A program made the translations under genes and the position numbers. Source: DATMXS01 sp050260275 (lineage in GTDB: Bacteria > Acidobacteriota > Terriglobia > Bryobacterales > Bryobacteraceae). From it: a DNA stretch of 64,000 nucleotides. Below, piece by piece: positions 8,720-16,879 of the stretch (its first letter is position 1; the number at the start of each line of letters is the position of its first letter). The stretch is from assembly GCA_050260275.1 (NCBI GenBank), contig JBLNBX010000090.1:1-64000 (forward strand), read 5' to 3'. The notes under the pieces are model-generated. The model had not been told where the DNA came from. It did not search any database and was given only the letters and a program-made list of their open reading frames with translations.

Positions 8720-9481
8720 TTAAGCATGCGCCGCTCCAGCGGCGTCCTCGGACTCGTGATGTGGCAGCACGTCGCCGACGTACACCATCGTCAGCAGCGC
8801 AAAAACGTACGCCTGCAAGAATGCGACGAAGATGTGCAGCCCCATGAAGGGTAGCGGCACCAGTAGCGGCACGAGCGTCATAAAAGCGATCGTCACCTGC
8901 TCGCCGGCATACATGTTGGCGTAAAGACGAATGGTGAGCGAGAGCGGCCGGGCCAGGTTGCTGATGACCTCGATGGGGAACATCAGCGGCGCCATGGCGG
9001 GAATTGGGCCCGCGAAGTGCTTCATGTAGTGCCCAACGCCCTGTTCCTTCATTCCCACGAAGTTGTAGAACACAAATGCGGCCAGCGCGCAGCCGAGCGG
9101 GACCGGGGGGAACATCGTGGGGGATTCGAAGGTCGGGATGATGCCTATGAGATTCGCGAACAGTATGAAAACGAACAGCGTGCCGAAGAAGGCCATGTAA
9201 GGCCGGCCGCCGTGGCCGACGATGTCGTCGGTCTGCCCGCGCATAAAACTGAACAGCATCTCGAAGATGTGCTGCATTTTCCCCGGCCGGTCCATCGACA
9301 GCCGCGGGCGCAGCAGCGCGAAAACGACCATGATGATCACGGCGACCAGGATCTGCATCACCATGAAGTTCGACCACGGATGAGCGGGATCGTGCTCCAG
9401 CCCGGTCCAGGAGAGCACCGCGTTCGCAGGCCCCGCCAGGTATTGGTTGAACAAGGCGGTCAGCCAGAGTTCATGTTCCAT
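8720..9481 (-). CDS. atpB: ATP synthase F0 subunit a
   Basis: 253 residues, polytopic. The essential stator arginine sits in the signature LARPLSLTIRLYANMYAGE. The C-terminal helix pair GLHIFVAFLQAYVFALLTMVYVG matches the family end, and length is normal. The start overlaps the end of the upstream AtpI-like gene by 11 nt, indicating translational coupling. It works with subunit c to move the coupling ion across the inner membrane. Confidence 0.95.
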   Translation of the reverse strand: MEHELWLTALFNQYLAGPANAVLSWTGLEHDPAHPWSNFMVMQILVAVIIMVVFALLRPRLSMDRPGKMQHIFEMLFSFMRGQTDDIVGHGGRPYMAFFGTLFVFILFANLIGIIPTFESPTMFPPVPLGCALAAFVFYNFVGMKEQGVGHYMKHFAGPIPAMAPLMFPIEVISNLARPLSLTIRLYANMYAGEQVTIAFMTLVPLLVPLPFMGLHIFVAFLQAYVFALLTMVYVGDVLPHHESEDAAGAAHA

Positions 9482-9854
9482 GCGCCAGCTCGTAAATGAT
9501 TTCTATGATGACAGCGGCCATCGGCACGAACAGGCCCAGCAGGGCCGGTATCGCGTTCATTCCGAAGATCAACACTATAGCATAGGCCCCCACCCCCAAA
9601 AGAACGTACCGCAGGCCGAGGAAGACGAAGACGCGCTTGCGCGTGGGCCGCGCGCGGGGGCCCATGGCCTCCACTGCCTCGTGTATCCATTTGAAACTGA
9701 AGTACGCGGCGACCGCGCCGGCAGTGAACGCCACCGCACCCTGCCAGCCTCGCCAGAACACCGCCGCGCCGGCGCCGGCAACGCCGGTGTAGTACATCCA
9801 GCGGTAGACGCGGCCTAGGGCGCGCTCGTAGAAGGCGGCGTCCTCAGGACCCAT
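9471..9854 (-). CDS. ATP synthase subunit I-like membrane protein
   Basis: 127 residues with about four transmembrane segments (WMYYTGVAGAGAAVFW, AVAFTAGAVAAYFSF, YVLLGVGAYAIVLIFG, IPALLGLFVPMAAVIIEIIY). Size, hydropathy and place directly before atpB match the AtpI family. AtpI is reported to assist c-ring assembly or Mg uptake. Both ends overlap neighbouring F0 genes by 11 nt. Assignment rests mostly on context, since AtpI sequences diverge strongly. Confidence 0.75.
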   Translation of the reverse strand: MGPEDAAFYERALGRVYRWMYYTGVAGAGAAVFWRGWQGAVAFTAGAVAAYFSFKWIHEAVEAMGPRARPTRKRVFVFLGLRYVLLGVGAYAIVLIFGMNAIPALLGLFVPMAAVIIEIIYELAHGT

Positions 9855-10065
9855 TGCGTTTCATCTGGCGGTCCAATTCGCGGAAGAGCGACAGAAAGCC
9901 CCCCACAATCCCCAGGATCAGGAACACGATGTAGAGGAAGTCCGTGCCGAAGGCGCGGTCGAGCAGCACGCCGATGAAGTACCCGATGATGGTGCCCGCG
10001 GGAAGCAGGAATGCCAGGCCGGTGTACCTGGCGACGGCGGCGATCGGATCCTGGCGGCGCGCCAT
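9844..10065 (-). CDS. atpZ: AtpZ/AtpI family protein
   Basis: 73 residues with two hydrophobic helices, LAFLLPAGTIIGYFIGVLLD and FLYIVFLILGIVGGFLSLF, ending in a basic tail (RELDRQMKRNGS). This is the classic small AtpZ layout: the first helix has a Gly-rich face and the second ends in FRE. It is the first F0 gene, 11 nt after the response regulator stop, and its end overlaps the AtpI-like gene. Confidence 0.85.
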   Translation of the reverse strand: MARRQDPIAAVARYTGLAFLLPAGTIIGYFIGVLLDRAFGTDFLYIVFLILGIVGGFLSLFRELDRQMKRNGS

Positions 10066-10076
10066 CGGAGAGTCCG

Positions 10077-10856
10077 CTACAGCTTAAGCAGCGCGCGCAG
10101 TCTCCTTGTTTGCACGCGGCTGACGGGGATTTCTGTCTGCTTCTTGTCGTCCATGCGCAGAAGGTAGCTGGACTTGAACCACGGAATTACTTCTTTGATG
10201 CGGTTCATGTTCACGAGGTAAGAACGGTGAACGCGCCAAAAGACGTCCGGGTCGAGGCTGGATTGCAGTTCCTCGATCGTGCGGTAGTTCGATTGTCCTT
10301 CGAGCTGAGTAGTTACGATGGTGATGAGGCCGTCGTCGATGGTGGCGTAAATGAGGTCGTTCGCGTCGACGATGAAGTTCCGGTTGTTGCTGCGAACCAG
10401 CAGTTTGGTGCGCACCTGCGCCTGGCGCGGCGGAGGGGGAGCCTCGGCTGCGGCCTTCGCGCTCTTCTCCTGCAACATCCTGCGCGCGCGATCCACAGTG
10501 AGGGCGAGGCGGCTCTTTTCCACGGGCTTCAGAACGTAGTCGAGCGCCTCCAGCCGAAAGGCTTCGACTGCGTACTGCTCATACGCCGTAGCCAGTATGA
10601 AGTAGGGCAGCGGAACTTTCTTTTCCTGGAGAGTGCGTATGACACCAAGGCCGTCGAGGCCGGGCATCTGAACGTCCAGGAAGACGAGTTCTGGCTCCAG
10701 TTCCTCAATCATTTTGACCGCCTGGATGCCGTTCTTCGCCGTTCCGACGACGTCGATATCCGGAAAGTCTTTAAGGAGGTATGCCAGCTCGTCGGCCGCG
10801 AGCTGTTCATCGTCCACTATTAATGCCGTGAACGCCGATGTCGCGCGATCCGACAT
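10077..10856 (-). CDS. LytTR-family response regulator
   Basis: 259 residues from the ATG at 10856. A longer in-frame extension is possible but runs through the divergent gene. Residues 10-125 are a receiver with acidic pair DDE (15-17), phospho-acceptor Asp61 in VFLDVQMPG, and Lys in YVLKPVEKS. A Pro-rich linker follows, then a LytTR DNA-binding domain (about 160-259) with RTIEELQSSL and FWRVHRSYLVNMN. No Shine-Dalgarno precedes the start, and a -10-like box lies about 10 nt upstream, which suggests a leaderless or near-leaderless mRNA. It is co-directional with the F0 genes, 11 nt before atpZ, and could share their transcript. Confidence 0.92.
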   Translation of the reverse strand: MSDRATSAFTALIVDDEQLAADELAYLLKDFPDIDVVGTAKNGIQAVKMIEELEPELVFLDVQMPGLDGLGVIRTLQEKKVPLPYFILATAYEQYAVEAFRLEALDYVLKPVEKSRLALTVDRARRMLQEKSAKAAAEAPPPPRQAQVRTKLLVRSNNRNFIVDANDLIYATIDDGLITIVTTQLEGQSNYRTIEELQSSLDPDVFWRVHRSYLVNMNRIKEVIPWFKSSYLLRMDDKKQTEIPVSRVQTRRLRALLKL

Positions 10857-10865
10857 GAGAGTGTT

Positions 10866-10871
10866 AGTATA
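10866..10871 (-). promoter_or_regulatory. Candidate -10 element of the LytTR regulator
   Basis: Minus-strand TATACT is centred about 12 nt before the ATG of the response regulator, which would put transcription start at or next to the ATG. No good -35 is seen at 16-18 nt. Only 55 nt separate the two divergent genes, so their promoters overlap. Confidence 0.4.
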
Positions 10872-10911
10872 GCATTTCGGCGTTTCTAACCTTTTCCCGA
10901 GGAGAAAAGCC

Positions 10912-12225
10912 TTGCCCGACAATGTGAAGATCGCCCCGCCCGAGGGCGGGCTCGGGGTGTTGACCCCGGGCATCGGCGCCGTTACAACCACCTTTATCGC
11001 AGGCGTCGAGGCGATTAAGAGAGGGTTGGGCGTGCCGATCGGGTCGTTAACCCAGCTCGCGACAGTCCGCCTTGGTAAACGCACCGACGGACGCACCCCC
11101 AAGATTAAAGATTTCGTTCCCCTGGCCAACCTGGACGACCTCGTCTTCGGCGGATGGGACATCTTCGAGGACAATGCCTACGAGGCCGCCTCAAAGGCCG
11201 GCGTGCTCGAGAAGTCGCTGCTCGAACAGATCAAAGAGCCGCTCTCGGCGATCCAGCCGATGAAGGCGGTGTTCTATCCCGAGTATGTCAGGCGCCTCCA
11301 CGGCACGAACGTGAAGCAGGGCGGGTCCAAAATGGACCATGCCGAGGCCGTCATCGAGGACATCGAGAACTTCCGCAAGCGCACCGGCGTTTCGCGAATG
11401 GTGATGGTCTGGTGCGGCTCTACGGAGGTTTTCCACCAGCCCTCCAAGTGCCACCAGACGCTCAAGGATTTCGAGTGCGGCCTGCAGAAGAACGATCCCG
11501 AGATCTCGGCAAGCCAGGTTTACGCCTACGCCGCGTTGAAGTGCGGCGTTCCGCACGCGAACGGCGCGCCTCACCTGACAACCGACTGCCCGGCGCTGCT
11601 CGAACTTGCGCGGGAACGCAACGTCCCCATCGGCGGTAAGGACTTCAAGACCGGCCAGACGTTCATGAAGACGCTCATCGCGCCCGGTCTCAAGGCGCGC
11701 ATGCTGGGCTTGCAGGGCTGGTTCTCGACCAACATACTCGGCAATCGCGACGGCGAAGTCCTTGAAGATCCAGGTTCGTTCAAGTCCAAGGAAACCACGA
11801 AGCTGTCGGTACTTCACCAGATTCTGCAGCCCGAGCTGTACCCGATGCTCTACAACGACTTCTACCACGCGGTCCGGATCAACTACTATCCGCCGCGCGG
11901 CGATGCCAAAGAGGGCTGGGACAACCTGGACATTCTCGGATGGCTCGGCTATCCGATGCAGATCAAGATCGATTTCCTTTGCAGGGACTCGATTCTTGCA
12001 GCGCCCCTCGTGCTCGACTTGGTGCTGTTCCTCGATCTGGCGCAGCGCGCCGGGATGCGAGGAATACAGGAGTGGCTCTCGTTCTACTTCAAGGCGCCGA
12101 TGACGGCTCCGGGGCTCTATCCCGAGCACGACATCTTCATTCAGCTTATGAAGCTGAAGAATACTCTGCGCTGGATGCGCGGGGAAGAGCTGATCACCCA
12201 TCTTGGGTTGGAGTACTACGACTAG
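10912..12225 (+). CDS. ino1: Inositol-3-phosphate synthase
   Basis: 437 residues; TTG start with GAGGAG about 8 nt upstream. The enzyme isomerises glucose 6-phosphate to 1L-myo-inositol 1-phosphate using bound NAD. Family signs are the N-terminal Gly-rich NAD loop GVLTPGIGAVTTTFIAG, the mid-protein KDFKTGQTFMKT, the segment GWFSTNILGNRDG with FKSKETTK, and DSILAAPLVLDLVLF near the end. The length fits the longer bacterial branch rather than the roughly 360-residue actinobacterial one. It is divergent from the LytTR gene and followed by an SDR epimerase 7 nt after its stop, so the pair is probably one operon. It points to inositol-containing lipids or osmolytes. Confidence 0.93.
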   Translation: MPDNVKIAPPEGGLGVLTPGIGAVTTTFIAGVEAIKRGLGVPIGSLTQLATVRLGKRTDGRTPKIKDFVPLANLDDLVFGGWDIFEDNAYEAASKAGVLEKSLLEQIKEPLSAIQPMKAVFYPEYVRRLHGTNVKQGGSKMDHAEAVIEDIENFRKRTGVSRMVMVWCGSTEVFHQPSKCHQTLKDFECGLQKNDPEISASQVYAYAALKCGVPHANGAPHLTTDCPALLELARERNVPIGGKDFKTGQTFMKTLIAPGLKARMLGLQGWFSTNILGNRDGEVLEDPGSFKSKETTKLSVLHQILQPELYPMLYNDFYHAVRINYYPPRGDAKEGWDNLDILGWLGYPMQIKIDFLCRDSILAAPLVLDLVLFLDLAQRAGMRGIQEWLSFYFKAPMTAPGLYPEHDIFIQLMKLKNTLRWMRGEELITHLGLEYYD

Positions 12226-12232
12226 CGAGAAA

Positions 12233-13285
12233 ATGACGAACGGGCGGCTCAAGTCCGCACCTTCCAGGAAGGTGCTCGTAATCGGCGGGACGTTGTTCAT
12301 CGGGCGAAACCTGGTCGCCGAGCTGGTGAAAGCCGGCCACGAAGTCTGGATCCTTCACCGTAAGCCGCAGCACGACCTTGGCAAGAAGGTAAACAGTATC
12401 GTGGCCGACCGCAACGATTGCGAGGCGATCAAGCGTGTGCTGGCCGAGGGCCGCTTTGAGGTCATTTTTGACAACGTCTACGACTGGGAGCGAGGAACGA
12501 CGGCTGCGCACGTGGAGGCCGCCGCGAGGGCCTGCGGTCCGCAGTTGCAGCGGTACGTCTTCATGTCGAGCGTCGCGGCGTATGGCGACGGCCTCAACCA
12601 TCACGAGGGCGATGCGCTCGCTCCCGACGACCACCCCGACCCGTACGTCCGGAACAAGGCCCAGACGGAGCGTGCGCTGTTCCGCCTGCACCAGCGAAAT
12701 GGGTTTCCTGTAGTCACCATCCGGCCGCCGTTCATATACGGCCCGGGCAATCCGTTCTACCGCGAGGCGTTCTTCTGGGATCGCCTGCGTGAAGCGCGGC
12801 CCATCATCCTGCCCGGCGACGGACGCCGCCTGATGCAGTTCGTGTTCATCAAGGACCTTGTTTGGGCGTGCCTGAAGGTCATGACGGAGCCGAACGCCGT
12901 CGGCCACGCGTTCAACATCGCGAACTCCCGTGCTATGACGCAGCTCGAGATGGTTCACGCGCTCGCCGAGGCGAGCTCGAAGAAGCCGAATATCGTGCGC
13001 ATTCCGCGGGATCGCATCTATCAACTGGGCGGGCACCCGATGGGGCCGAACCTGTACTTCGGCAACTACTTCGATATTCCGCCGATCACGATGATCATCA
13101 CCAAGGCGCAGCGTGTGCTCGGGTTCAAGCCGACCCCGCTTGCCCAAGGACTGAAGGAAACCTACCGCTGGTACGTGCGGCGCTGTCCGAAGCGGCAGAT
13201 CGACTACAGCTTCGAGGACAGACTCCTCGCGGCCGCGCAGGCGCAGGCGGCTGCCGCCTCAGCGGGCGCGGGCATGCACGCCTGA
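12233..13285 (+). CDS. NAD-dependent epimerase/dehydratase (extended SDR)
   Basis: 350 residues from the ATG at 12233; a TTG 30 nt upstream would overlap ino1. The Rossmann start VLVIGGTLFIGRNLV has the GGTxFxG loop, FMSSVAAYG gives the active-site Ser region, and YVRNK is the YxxxK catalytic pair. Extended SDRs act on nucleotide sugars or related polyols; the substrate is not evident. Co-transcription with ino1 suggests it oxidises or epimerises an inositol- or sugar-derived compound (inference). It converges with the ABC exporter gene, 9 nt apart. Confidence 0.85.
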   Translation: MTNGRLKSAPSRKVLVIGGTLFIGRNLVAELVKAGHEVWILHRKPQHDLGKKVNSIVADRNDCEAIKRVLAEGRFEVIFDNVYDWERGTTAAHVEAAARACGPQLQRYVFMSSVAAYGDGLNHHEGDALAPDDHPDPYVRNKAQTERALFRLHQRNGFPVVTIRPPFIYGPGNPFYREAFFWDRLREARPIILPGDGRRLMQFVFIKDLVWACLKVMTEPNAVGHAFNIANSRAMTQLEMVHALAEASSKKPNIVRIPRDRIYQLGGHPMGPNLYFGNYFDIPPITMIITKAQRVLGFKPTPLAQGLKETYRWYVRRCPKRQIDYSFEDRLLAAAQAQAAAASAGAGMHA

Positions 13286-13294
13286 GATGCTCGC

Positions 13295-15076
13295 CTAGAT
13301 AGCCTCGAGTTCCTCTTCGAGGAGCTGCTTCTGGTACAGGTCCGCGTAGTATCCTCCGAGCGCGATGAGCTCGGAGTGGGTCCCTTGCTCGGCGATGCGG
13401 CCGCGCTCGAGAACAACGATGCGGTCAGCCTGCCGGATGGTCGAAACGCGGTGCGAGATGACGATCGTGGTGCGGTTCCGGATGACCTCGGACAGGCGCG
13501 TCAGGATGCGCTCCTCGGTAAGCGTATCCACGCTGGAGAGCGCGTCGTCGAGAATCAGGATTCTCGGATCGCGCAGAATGGCGCGGGCTATGGCAGTGCG
13601 CTGCTTCTGTCCGCCGGAGAGCGTGAGTCCGCGCTCGCCGACCATGGTCCGGTAGCCTTCGGGGAACCCGGCCACGTCCGAAGCCAGGCCGGCGACGTCG
13701 GCGGCCCACTCGATGCTTTCCTGGCTGGCATCTTCGACGCCGAGCGCGATATTCTCAGCCAGCGTTGCGCTGAACAGGAATGTTTCCTGCGGAACCAGCC
13801 CGATCTGCCGCCGCAGTTCGTCAGGCGAGATGTCGCGCAGATCGACGCCATCGATCAGGACGGCGCCGCGGGTGGGATCGAGCAGGCGTGGGATCAGCCG
13901 CGCGACGGTGCTCTTGCCGCTTCCGGTGTGGCCGACGATCGCGACGGTTTCCCCCGCCCGAATCTTCAGGTTGAGGCCGTCGAGCGCCCTGCACTCGGGG
14001 TACTCGACCACAACGTCGCGGAACTCGATCTCCCCGCGAACCTCTCCGAGCGCGACGGGGTGCGCCGGCGCCGCTATCGTGGGCTGTTCGTCCATGATGC
14101 GCCCGATCCGCCCAAGCGAAGCAGTGCCGCGCTGCATAAGGTTCACCACCCAGCCCATCGCGATCATGGGCCATATAAGCATGCCCATGTAGGTGTTGAA
14201 CATGACGAAGGCGCCGAGCGAAATGCGGCCGGCCAGCACGCCGTAGCCGCCCGCCCACAACACCACGAGGAATGTCATGCCTATCAGTCCCTGCAACATC
14301 GGCATGAACATGGAGGAGATCTTCGCGAGCGACAGATTCTGCGCGATGTAGCCACGGTTCAAAGCCTCGAAACGACGTAGTTCGGCTTCCTCCTGCACAT
14401 ATGCGCGCACGACGCGAACGCCGGCGAGGTTCTCCTGCACGCGGCTGGAGATGTCGGCGAAGGTAGCCTGTATGCGTTCGAAACGGTCGTGGATGATGCG
14501 CCCGAAGTACACGACTGCGGCGCTCACAGCCGGCGCCGGCAGCACGGCGATGAGAGTAAGCCGCCAGTCCACCCACAGCATCACGACTATGGCGAGCACG
14601 AACATCAACGCGGTCTCGGTCCAGTACATGATGCCGGGGCCAAGCATCATGCGGACGGCGTTGAGGTCGTTGGTGGCTCGCGACATGATGTCGCCCGTCC
14701 GCATCCGCGAGTAGAAGTCGGGCGAGAGCGTCGTGAGCCGCCTGAAGAAATCATTGCGGAGGTCGAACTCGATGTCGCGCGAAATGCCGATCAGGATCAC
14801 GCGCATGAGGTACTGAAAAACGCCCTTGATGGCCGAAAGGCACACCCACAGGCCGGCGAAGGTGAATACGGTGCGAAGCGCGAATCCGGCCGTTAGCGAG
14901 TCGATCGCGGCCTTGATGAGCAGCGGCATGGCAGCGGAAGTGGCGTCCTTCAGAATGAGCGCGCTGAAGCCGAGAGCATACCCGCGCCTGTACCGCCACA
15001 AGTACGGCCGCAGCCGCTGGAAGGATTCCCTAAGCGGCTTTACAAACCGAACCAGGTTGCGACCGTTTTGCTCCAT
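13295..15076 (-). CDS. ABC exporter, fused permease and ATPase (MsbA/MdlB-like)
   Basis: 593 residues from the ATG at 15076, which overlaps the YdcF gene by 37 nt. The N-terminal 320 residues hold six transmembrane helices. The ATPase domain has Walker A GHTGSGKST, Q-loop LVPQETFLFS, signature LSGGQKQR, Walker B ILILDDALSSVDT and H-loop VISHR. Half-transporters of this kind dimerise and export lipids, peptides or drugs. With lpxC, a phosphatidyltransferase and YdcF upstream on the same strand, a lipid or envelope substrate is plausible, but the sequence alone does not decide. Confidence 0.9.
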   Translation of the reverse strand: MEQNGRNLVRFVKPLRESFQRLRPYLWRYRRGYALGFSALILKDATSAAMPLLIKAAIDSLTAGFALRTVFTFAGLWVCLSAIKGVFQYLMRVILIGISRDIEFDLRNDFFRRLTTLSPDFYSRMRTGDIMSRATNDLNAVRMMLGPGIMYWTETALMFVLAIVVMLWVDWRLTLIAVLPAPAVSAAVVYFGRIIHDRFERIQATFADISSRVQENLAGVRVVRAYVQEEAELRRFEALNRGYIAQNLSLAKISSMFMPMLQGLIGMTFLVVLWAGGYGVLAGRISLGAFVMFNTYMGMLIWPMIAMGWVVNLMQRGTASLGRIGRIMDEQPTIAAPAHPVALGEVRGEIEFRDVVVEYPECRALDGLNLKIRAGETVAIVGHTGSGKSTVARLIPRLLDPTRGAVLIDGVDLRDISPDELRRQIGLVPQETFLFSATLAENIALGVEDASQESIEWAADVAGLASDVAGFPEGYRTMVGERGLTLSGGQKQRTAIARAILRDPRILILDDALSSVDTLTEERILTRLSEVIRNRTTIVISHRVSTIRQADRIVVLERGRIAEQGTHSELIALGGYYADLYQKQLLEEELEAI

Positions 15077-15648
15077 TCGAAGAACACTACCTTCTGCGCC
15101 TCGCGCTCGCGCCACCAGCCGTCCGCGGTGAAGTACTCGTCGGGTGCGCCGACCACCCGGAACGAGGCGCCATCCGTTACCCTGCGGAACGCATTGCCCG
15201 CGCGGCGCGTGTGATAGTCGCTCGTGACTACAAGGAACCGCCGCACGCCGCGCCGGCGCAATTCCGCCATCAACTCGGCTGCCTCATCGACGGTGTTCCT
15301 GGCCTTCACGGGAAAGGAAATCAGACGGTCGGCGGGACAGCCTTTCTTAGCCGCGAACTCGACGGCCGCGTCCGACTCGACGATGCCGTAGTAGCAGCAG
15401 GGGCCGCTGACAAGCACGCTCGGAGCATACCCTTCGCGCAGCAGGTCGCAGGCCTTCTCGATCCGGTTGCCGAACTGGTCGCCCGCCAGCACCACTATCA
15501 TCTCGGCCTTTTCGGGACCGTCCTGGCGGACGAGAAATGCGCCCAGCCAACCGAGCCAGAGGGGATATGCGGCCGCACACACTGCCAGAGCGGCAACCAG
15601 AGCTACCCAGGGAAGCCATTGAAACCAGCGGGGGCGGCGCGAACCCAC
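15040..15648 (-). CDS. YdcF-family (DUF218) membrane-anchored protein
   Basis: 202 residues, GTG start 3 nt after the preceding stop. One N-terminal helix (WLPWVALVAALAVCAAAYPLWL) anchors a DUF218 domain with the hallmarks IVVLAGDQFGNRIEKA, VLVSGP, ARNTVDEAAEL and VVTSDYHTRRA. Family members such as SanA and ElyC affect envelope integrity and lipid-carrier or peptidoglycan metabolism. Its gene is sandwiched between a membrane protein and an ABC exporter with tight spacing, so a joint envelope role is likely. Confidence 0.85.
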   Translation of the reverse strand: MGSRRPRWFQWLPWVALVAALAVCAAAYPLWLGWLGAFLVRQDGPEKAEMIVVLAGDQFGNRIEKACDLLREGYAPSVLVSGPCCYYGIVESDAAVEFAAKKGCPADRLISFPVKARNTVDEAAELMAELRRRGVRRFLVVTSDYHTRRAGNAFRRVTDGASFRVVGAPDEYFTADGWWREREAQKVVFFEWSKTVATWFGL

Positions 15649-15651
15649 AGA

Positions 15652-16197
15652 CTATTTTTCGTCCGCGGGCCGATCCGGGTCAAGCGAGCGCACGCTCTTG
15701 AGCCTCTGATAGAGCCGCTCCACCTCCGCCTCGTCCTCGGGGCGAAGCAGGTGATAGCGCGGGGGCGCAGGTGCTTCCGCCTCCGAGTCGCGCCAGTACC
15801 GGCGGTAGGGCGTTCCGTCGATGAGCGCCTCGCGCGCGTTACGCCTCAACTGGCGGAGCAGCGTCCGGGCCGAGTGCGCGTTACCGGGGTAGATCAGCAG
15901 AACGCGACTGCTCTCGTGCAAAGTGAGATGCACCAGAAGCGGCCAATCCCAGCCGCGGTCCACGCGCCTGATGTCGGGCCACGGGATGATGCGCGTCCCG
16001 ATCGTCAGATGCGTTTCGTGGACCTCGATGGCAGGGCGCGTCGCTAGGAAGATCAGCAGACCCGCCGCGGCCGCGCAGAGCGCCGCGGGGATGAACGCAG
16101 GCGTCCAGGTGAGGCCCCACCAGAACGAGAACGCTCCAGCCCCGAGAGCTACGAGTCCCGCCTGGAAGTAGTACCGCGATGGAACGTATCGCGTCAC
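15652..16197 (-). CDS. Membrane protein with PH-like domain, unknown function
   Basis: 181 residues, GTG start. Two hydrophobic helices near the N-terminus (about 12-52) precede a beta-rich segment VHETHLTIGTRIIPWPDIRRVDR, the pattern of bacterial PH-type membrane proteins where an aromatic W/I-P-W/D loop follows a paired strand. The C-terminal 70 residues are charged and helical. No enzyme motif. Operonic with YdcF (3-nt gap). Confidence 0.65.
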   Translation of the reverse strand: MTRYVPSRYYFQAGLVALGAGAFSFWWGLTWTPAFIPAALCAAAAGLLIFLATRPAIEVHETHLTIGTRIIPWPDIRRVDRGWDWPLLVHLTLHESSRVLLIYPGNAHSARTLLRQLRRNAREALIDGTPYRRYWRDSEAEAPAPPRYHLLRPEDEAEVERLYQRLKSVRSLDPDRPADEK

Positions 16198-16269
16198 CCG
16201 TCCAGCCTCCCCCTACTCTCTAGCCTACCGTGGCCCCGAGCGACCGTCAACGACCGTGAAAGCCGCCGG

Positions 16270-16821
16270 TCAGACCTTGCATTTCAAAGCCATAGAGATG
16301 CCGCGCCGCAGGTAGTCGGCGCCGCTCCAGGCCGTCCAGAAAGCCGCCAGAAACAACAACACTTTGGACGCTGTCACGAGCGCCGGAGAGGGGAACGCCA
16401 GGCGGACGACCATCGTCGCAGCCGCCGCCACCTGGAATGCGGTGCTCATCTTGCCCCAGCGGCTGGGCGGGAACTCGCGATATGTGGTGAAAGCCAGCGC
16501 CGCGCCGGCCATCGCGAGTATCATCACGTCGCGGCCGACCACGAGCCCGGCGATCCAGAGAGGTATCGCGCCCGAAAAGGCGAGAACGAGATACGTCGCC
16601 GTCAACAGCAGCTTGTCCGCGATCGGATCGAGGTAAGCGCCGGTGCGCGTTTGCCAGCGGAACCTCCGCGCGAGGAAGCCGTCCAGCATGTCCGTCACAC
16701 CCGCCGCGATCAGGAAGCCCAGCGCGCGCCGGTACTCGGCGTTCCAGATCGCCGCCACCGCAAATGGCGTCAGCGCAAGCCGAAGCAGGGTGAGAGAGTT
16801 CGGCAGATTGAGCCAGGACAC
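16270..16821 (-). CDS. CDP-alcohol phosphatidyltransferase (PgsA-like)
   Basis: 183 residues, GTG start. The full CDP-alcohol phosphotransferase signature is present: DGFLARRFRWQTRTGAYLDP followed by IAD, giving DG-x2-AR-x8-G-x3-D-x3-D, which binds Mg and the CDP headgroup. About five membrane helices. The default reading is phosphatidylglycerophosphate synthase. Because an inositol-phosphate synthase lies 4 kb away, a phosphatidylinositol-phosphate synthase is an alternative that the motif cannot exclude. It lies 58 nt after the lpxC stop on the same strand. Confidence 0.85.
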   Translation of the reverse strand: MSWLNLPNSLTLLRLALTPFAVAAIWNAEYRRALGFLIAAGVTDMLDGFLARRFRWQTRTGAYLDPIADKLLLTATYLVLAFSGAIPLWIAGLVVGRDVMILAMAGAALAFTTYREFPPSRWGKMSTAFQVAAAATMVVRLAFPSPALVTASKVLLFLAAFWTAWSGADYLRRGISMALKCKV

Positions 16822-16879
16822 CGAATCATCAGCATAGCTTAGGGCGCGGGCGGGACGGTTGCCGCCCGGAGGGAGATTA

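Noticed and set aside
10857..11174. N-terminal extension of the LytTR regulator
   Set aside because: It would run antisense through the promoter and start of ino1. The receiver domain begins normally after the ATG at 10856.
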